The notes under the pieces are model-generated. The model was not told the DNA's origin. It saw nothing but the letters and a program-made list of their open reading frames with translations, and did not search any database. From Anisodus tanguticus (taxonomy: Eukaryota; Streptophyta; Magnoliopsida; Solanales; Solanaceae): a stretch of 64,000 bases of DNA. Location of the stretch: assembly GCA_034509755.1 (NCBI GenBank), contig CM067545.1, positions 46,431,062 through 46,495,061 on the forward strand. Direction: 5' to 3'. A program made the translations under genes and the position numbers. Below are positions 59,684 through 64,000 of this stretch, in pieces (the first letter of the stretch is position 1; every line of letters starts with the position of its first letter).

Positions 59684-59965
59684 CTCTGTTTTCAATTGTT
59701 CCATCTCCTCACACAACTTTTCAAAAAGTTTCTTTTGTTCTTCAGTAGATGAAGAGCAAGTCGGATTCTTTATACTTTCACTCAACAACGTTATTTCCGA
59801 GAGGAGCTTTTCCTTTTTGAACTTAAGTTCATCGTATGTTTTCTTGATCTCGCTAAGAATTAAAAGCACCAGAAAAACATCATGACTACTGTAAAATAAA
59901 TAGAATAACTGAAAAGGAAATCGGAAAGAAACTCACTTGAGAAGTTCTTGATTCGGAGAAGCCAT
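59684..59965 (-). pseudogene. Three-exon gene in unit 4, terminal exon lost
   Basis: Exon 1 (59937-59965) and exon 2 (59684-59852) are present with unchanged splice sites and unchanged coding sequence. The DNA that would hold exon 3 is missing: GCGACCCTTA joins directly to GATTCACTAAAGC near 59570, removing a segment equal to about 9619-11499 of unit 1. Reading through the exon 2 donor would add about 16 intron-encoded residues before a stop. The unchanged exons in an otherwise diverged unit suggest that selection or gene conversion acted on them. The truncated form could still be expressed, but that is speculation. Confidence 0.6.
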
Positions 59966-60486
59966 TGATTATAAGAAACTTCGAGCAAATTAAGAATATA
60001 GAAGCTTGATTTATTTATGTCACTTGCTTCTCACAAAGGAAAAACTCTTTAAATAGATTGCTTTCATAATGTTCTTACCAAACATAATATTTGAAATTCA
60101 TATTATTGTAATAGGAAGTTAATGAGTTTTGAGATTAGATATGTTAGAAAATGGTAAGAAATTTATTTTGTTGCTCAATTTCATGACGTGTACTGAATTT
60201 GAATCTATCCTAAGAAAGCAATGCTCTAGACACATGATCTTGACTAAAAGGTAATTAGATTTTTCAAATGTTAAATTACAAGTTTGAATTTAATAGCTTC
60301 TTTTCTAAATGAGGGTAACTAGATATTATGAGTGTCATTATGAGTTCTTTGTAAATTCAAGTAGTGAGGCTAAAAAGATGGGTTAACCAAATCATCAACC
60401 AAATAATTTAATCAAGTAATTAGTTAGGAATTTTTATGCATATAATTACTCCAAACTAACTTTCTCTATCGTATTTTTTAACGAGT

Positions 60487-60655
60487 AATCTCTTGATTAT
60501 TTTCATTGATAATAAGAGGCATATATACAAATATACAATTTCTAAATATGGACAATATAGGAAAATAATTCTACATTTTCCTATTCTAATTCTAATACTT
60601 TTTCCTAGTACAAGACTGATACCATAATTATACTTGTACGTGAATTACATTGGGT
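60487..60655 (-). mobile_element. Partial Copia LTR, unit 4
   Basis: Matches the outer 170 bp of the 3' LTR at 12418-12636 (TCTTGATTATTTTCATTGAT onward). It breaks off after GTGAATTACATTG, where an unrelated Copia gag fragment begins. The left flank matches units 1-3, so this is the same insertion, truncated. Confidence 0.75.
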
Positions 60656-61366
60656 TGTTGAAGGTTCGCGCTATATATCCATGTACCAATTATCGTAGGG
60701 TTGTTGAAGGTTCACGGTGCTGAAGGCCTGGCCCAAATCGGTGGGGAACAACCTACTGCCTTGCGGGTGATGCTGGACCGAGGCCATGTGGGCCTGCTGC
60801 TGCTGCTGATGGGCCTGCCTGTTGGCTGGGGCGGAGCCCAGAAGAACGGGTGACCAAGCAGCCTGCTGGAACTGGGCCCCTGCTTTGTTGGGTAAGGGCA
60901 TGCAGGCGAGGCCTAGTTCCCGATATTGGGCCAGGGTTGCGGTCCAGCCCACTGGAAGTAAGATGCAGGGTTAGGGCCTGGTTGTTGGTTTCGGTGGCCC
61001 TTGTCGTGGCCCTTTCCTTTGTTATTATTGTCGCGGCCTCTGCCGCCACGCCCTCCACCGCGGGACTGCTTCTGCTGGTGGTCTTGCGGTGGTGGCGGGG
61101 TGGTGTTGGCCGCCGGTGGTGTCATCTTGTCAACGGCTAACGCCTTTTGATTATGCTCCTCTTGTTTAACACGTCAGGTTTCTTCCAACAATAGTTGTGA
61201 ACGTGCATTGGTGAAACTTGGTAGTGGGTCGGCCTATTGAATCATCGTTGCAAGTGTATCGTGTTCACCTTTCGGTAAACCAGCAACTAATTGAAGTACC
61301 ATCTTGGTTTCAGAAACAGATGTCCCGACGTTGGAAAGTTGGTCGGCTATGAGTTTCAGTTGTTTC
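60656..61366 (-). pseudogene. Copia gag fragment of a second family
   Basis: Read from right to left: KQLKLIADQLSNVGTSVSE and MVLQLVAGLP (UBN2-type gag, 61366-61250), then an Arg/Gly-rich segment GGGRGGRGRDNNNKG (61060), a Gln-rich linker, and QQPYDNWYMD at 60671. In intact elements NWYMD is followed by TGA, the protease active site. Here it runs into a stop, so the fragment ends exactly at the protease. Frame changes occur near 61150 and 60950. The sequence is unlike the gag in units 1-3. Confidence 0.7.
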
Positions 61367-61371
61367 CTCTG

Positions 61372-61797
61372 TGGGCAGAATACAGCATGGGAGGTAAAGT
61401 GTCCGCGTTTGGTGATCTTTACAGCTATGGGATCCTTTTGCTAGAGATGTTTACTGGAAACAGACCTAGCATGTTCGAACATGGACCGACTCTTCACAAT
61501 TTTGCTAAGATGAATTTACCTGAAATAATTGATGAAGTAGTAGACCCCGTGCTTCTATTTAACAACAGCAGAGAAAGACAAGACGAGGAGGAAGAGGAGG
61601 AAGGACTCGTCAGTTCAGATGATTCTGGTATGAAACAAGCGCAGGAATGCTTGATCTCAATAATACAGATTGGAGTTGCATGTTCATTTGAATCTCCGAG
61701 AGAAAGGATGGATATTGATGATGTTTTCAAGGAAATCCAACTAATTAGAGACATTTTCCTTGCTTCTCATGCAATTCACAGCTCAACCAGCGGGTAA
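61372..61797 (+). pseudogene. C-terminal fragment of an LRR-XII-type receptor kinase
   Basis: Open frame to TAA at 61797. It starts within the kinase activation segment: EYSMGGKVSAFGDLYSYGILLLEMFTGNRPS corresponds to subdomains VIII-IX (APE-Y…D-x-YS-x-G), where PPEY has become WAEY. It then has LHNFAKMNLPE, EIIDEVVDPVLL, an acidic insert, ECLISIIQIGVACSFESPRERMDIDDVF and the final EIQLIRDIFL. These are hallmarks of FLS2/EFR/Xa21-like kinases (LRR subfamily XII). The leucine-rich repeats, membrane segment and ATP-binding lobe are missing. The left edge abuts the gag fragment, so the gene was cut there. The frame is otherwise clean, suggesting recent truncation. Confidence 0.8.
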
Positions 61798-62055
61798 AAT
61801 TTGTTCTACTAGCTTTGTTTTCAATTATGATTTATAAATATGAGAGTTGATTTCTTTCCAAAGAAAATGTTAAAATGCTTAAGAACAACATTTCGAGTTA
61901 AATCTGCATAACTAAATTGAGTAATGTTTATCGGTTTAGCATATCCTTAAAAGCTTACTATAAAATCTGCTAGCAAAAGTTGAATAGCTTATGCGTAACA
62001 CACAATTTCACCGGTAGATATTTGAGGATTTCCATTATTTTAAGGAGAAAAAACT
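61798..62055. other. Downstream flank of the kinase fragment
   Basis: A+T-rich, no gene or element recognised; it may include the original 3' UTR of the receptor kinase. Confidence 0.4.
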
Positions 62056-62310
62056 CTATGCCTTTTTTCTTCTCGTTGATCGTTGTCTTTCTTTCCTCGG
62101 TTTCAAGAGCTTGAGGTTTGAAGGGTCTTCCAGTCGTTCTGTTACTAGTAACTGGCCAAATTCTACATCATTTCGTCTACCTTGATATTTCTGGTGAAGA
62201 ACTCGAGCCCAGTGATGCATACTTGTATATGATAAGCTAAGCTGTTTTGTTTGCTCATATATGAAATATTCCTTTTGCAGATTGAAGACTTTACTCATCA
62301 GTTCAATCAT
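62056..62310 (-). CDS. Unrecognised 84-codon ORF with basic C-terminus
   Basis: Open from ATG at 62310 to TAG at 62056. Residues 1-30 include LMSKVFNLQKEYFIYEQ, followed by SYTSMHHWARVLHQKYQGRRND, and the end is very basic (KPRKERQRSTRRKKA). Composition is protein-like, with mixed aromatic and charged residues and no low complexity until the tail. TCTGCAAAAG just after the first ten codons resembles a splice acceptor, so this may be the last exon of a larger gene. No family was recognised. It lies 28 bp from the LTR of the next Copia element. Confidence 0.35.
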   Translation of the reverse strand: MIELMSKVFNLQKEYFIYEQTKQLSLSYTSMHHWARVLHQKYQGRRNDVEFGQLLVTERLEDPSNLKLLKPRKERQRSTRRKKA

Positions 62311-62337
62311 TGCTAGTTAGTTTATATGAGCTTAAAT

Positions 62338-62586
62338 TGTTAGATAGTGTATATTCCCGTGATATACATAGTGTATATCACGGGACTTTGGTCCGTTTAG
62401 GATTGTAATTAGTGTAGAATATTTGTATTATTTAGCATTGTACACTTACCATAATTATAGAAGTCTTGTACTACTAGAATAGGATTTTAGGAGTAGAATA
62501 GGAATATGATTCTCCTATTATGAAAATATGTAAATGTATATATAGTCTTTCAATTAATGAAAATAATCAAGGGATTATTTCTTTCA
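62338..62586 (+). repeat. 5' LTR of the plus-strand Copia element
   Basis: TG…CA ends, with an inverted pair GTGTATATTCCCGTGATATAC / GTGTATATCACGGGAC near its start and a TATA-like TGTATATATAG at about 62535. The 3' LTR is outside the window. Confidence 0.8.
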
Positions 62587-62762
62587 TGGTATTAGAAGTC
62601 TAGGACTAAATTGCTTCCGCTCCTCTCCGAAATTTCTCTCAATTTTTCGTGCCCCTTCTCGGCCAAAAACTGCATCGATTTCTGTGCCCCTTCCTCGGAT
62701 TTCATTAAATTTTACCTCCTCTCTTCCCAAATTTTCTACAATATCCCCTATTGTTCTTCATT

Positions 62763-63854
62763 ATGTCGACGACAAAGAGCACGTTTTATCCTGCCCGTGT
62801 TGTTTCTAACATCAAGAATCACATACCTCTCATTCTTGAAATAGAAAAAGTCCAATACGCGACGTAGGCCGAGTAGTTTAAAATTCACGCTCGCTCGCAT
62901 CAAGTCATCCATCACATAATCCCCGCGGCTACTGAGGATATTGAGGTGCCTCAACGTGAGGATGATCCTAAGTTATGGACAACGCTTGATGCCACCGTCC
63001 TTCAGTGGATTTATTCCACTATCTCTACTGACCTGTTGCAGACGATTATTGAGCCAGATGCTACGGCAATGGCTGCTTGGGATAGGTTGCGTAACATATT
63101 CCAAGATAATCAGAATTTCAGAGTTGTTACTCTTGAGCTGGACTTTTCCCACGTCAACATGAAAAATTTCCCAAATGTTTCAGCGTATTGCAAAAGGTTG
63201 AAGGAATTGATGAACCATCCCCGCAATGTTGGTGCGCCCGTTAGTGAAGATCGTCTGGTTCTACAGATGGTTGCTGGCCTCTCCGAGGCATTAAGTGGCA
63301 TTGGGACCCTACTTCGTCAAAGTAACCCTCTCCCAACGTTCTATCAAGCCCGCTCCATGCTTACTTTGGTAGAAGCCGGATTAGCTAAAAAGACGGCTAC
63401 TGAGGTAAGTCCCGTGGTCATGATGACGTCCTCCACAAATTCTCCAGGGTGTGTTGATAATTCGGTCCAAAACCGTGCTCACAGTGGTGGCAAGAATACT
63501 AGAAAAATAATTGAAGAAACAATGGTGGTAACGTCAACAGTCCTGACGGCAGTAGGCCCCACTCCATCAACAGTGGGCCTCAGCCCCACTGGTCCCAGCC
63601 TTGGGCCCCCTGGACGTGGACCTGGACCAATAGACAGTGGCCCAACAATCTCGGTTTTTCAGCGCCTCCAGCCCACGGTAATTGGGCCTAATTTCAGCCT
63701 TCTTTTCGGCCTAGCTACTCCAACCCAATCTCGGTCCAGCGATCCAGTGGGGTACCAGTTTAGCATGGAGGTAGGCCTGGGCCCCACCAGGCCCATCATG
63801 CAGCGGGCCCCACTTCTACCAATATCAAAGACGCAATGCACACGCTTGGAATAA
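62763..63854 (+). pseudogene. Copia gag with two stop codons, plus-strand element
   Basis: ATG at 62763 (MSTTKSTFYP). Codon 35 is TAG (62865) where relatives have the Trp of TWAE, and a second TAG lies at 62874. A frame change near 62885-62940 leads into the long frame that includes DPKLWTTLDATVLQWIYSTI, LLQTIIEPDATAMAAWDRL, FPNVSAYCKRLKEL and ARSMLTLVEAGLAKK, ending at 63854. The C-terminal part is Gly/Pro-rich. A second shift before about 63820 separates it from the protease frame. Gag would form the element's cytoplasmic particles. Confidence 0.8.
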
Positions 63855-64000
63855 ATCCTTCTGACCCAAATTGGTACATGGACACCGGCGCCACTACTCA
63901 CATGACATCCGATTCAGGTACTCTCTCGTCTTATTCCAATTTGAGCAACAATCGTGGTATAATTATTGGTAATGGTAATTCAATTCCAATTCGTGGTTAT
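63816..64000 (+). pseudogene. Start of Copia protease, plus-strand element (partial)
   Basis: A frame shifted relative to gag reads AMHTLGINPSDPNWYMDTGA and then THMTSDSGTLSS, with the aspartic-protease Asp-Thr-Gly. It continues through IIIGNGNSIPIRGY to the window end. The same IPIRGY region survives in the minus-strand elements, where the Asp-Thr-Gly part is missing. Confidence 0.8.

Larger units (their letters stand above)
52405..60655. repeat. Diverged, rearranged fourth copy of the tandem unit
   Basis: 52405-55570 is collinear with 2295-5443 of unit 1, with scattered substitutions. It lacks the 3.7-kb SIRE-like insertion and instead holds about 3.5 kb of Gypsy-LTR sequence with a direct repeat. 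From about 59050 it matches unit 1 again from 9107. A block equal to about 9619-11499 of unit 1 is missing at 59567-59571, and 59571-60655 matches 11499-12600. After that, homology to the array stops. Confidence 0.85.
62338..64000 (+). mobile_element. Copia retrotransposon, plus strand, runs off the window
   Basis: 5' LTR 62338-62586 (249 bp, TGTTAGATAG…TTTCTTTCA) followed at once by TGGTATTAGAAG, a near match to the initiator-Met primer site. The gag and the start of protease follow. The gag is clearly related to that of the minus-strand elements in units 1-3 (shared FPNVSAYCKRLKEL and ARSMLTL-x-EAGL), but the LTR differs, so it is a sister subfamily. The element is not part of the tandem unit as seen here. 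Confidence 0.85.

Noticed and set aside
1..64000. tRNA and rRNA genes
   Set aside because: No cloverleaf with the expected A/B-box motifs or conserved rRNA core was seen; the tRNA-like 12-mers at 15766-15777 and 62587-62598 are retrotransposon primer sites only.

Overview
This window looks like intergenic, heavily repeat-derived DNA from a plant nuclear genome, most likely Solanaceae. Reasons: A+T-rich DNA with GT-AG introns, plant Copia and Gypsy LTR-retrotransposon remnants, a hAT DNA transposon, an LRR-receptor-kinase fragment, and four copies of a 5'-truncated LINE whose 3' tail (ending in TTG/GTT repeats) is of a type I associate with Solanaceae. No rRNA, tRNA, CRISPR array or prokaryotic operon was seen.

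The dominant feature is a tandem array with a period of about 17.43 kb. Unit 1 is 1-17435, unit 2 is 17436-34869 and unit 3 is 34870-52404. A more diverged, rearranged unit 4 starts at 52405 and stays recognisable to about 60655. Each of units 1-3 reads in the same order: hAT element (end), Gypsy-LTR-like shell with a LINE fragment inside, a 3.7-kb remnant of a SIRE/Maximus-like Copia element, about 2.3 kb of A+T-rich DNA with no gene, a small three-exon gene on the minus strand, a decayed minus-strand Copia element with short LTRs, an RNase H remnant, then the start of the next hAT copy.

The hAT copies (partial 1-2294; complete 16598-19747 and 34047-37151) have TAGGGGTGAGC inverted ends and a perfect 8-bp target duplication, GTACGATC. 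Unit 4 keeps the empty site at 52405-52412, so the insertion is directly proven by comparison within the window. Inside the hAT element, on the minus strand, a transposase-type BED zinc-finger exon is followed by a fragment resembling the C-terminal DUF4378 domain of plant host proteins. This suggests a gene-capturing (Pack-type) hAT element.

The best candidate for a real gene is the three-exon reading frame of about 84 codons at 11407-11894 (minus), identical in intron layout in units 2 and 3. In unit 4 a 1.9-kb block carrying its last exon is missing. It encodes a Lys/Glu-rich, probably coiled-coil protein that I do not recognise.

The right end (60.6-64 kb) is a separate mosaic: a truncated Copia gag on the minus strand abuts the C-terminal half of an LRR-XII-type receptor kinase. 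An unrecognised minus-strand ORF follows, then a plus-strand Copia element (LTR, primer site, gag with two stop codons, start of protease) that runs off the window.

A caution for all reading frames: differences between units 1, 2 and 3 cluster at CAG/CTG triplets (for example CAG read as CG, or CTG as CCG/TCG). That is the pattern expected of base-calling error at CHG-methylated cytosines, so many apparent frameshifts, especially in unit 1, may not be real.
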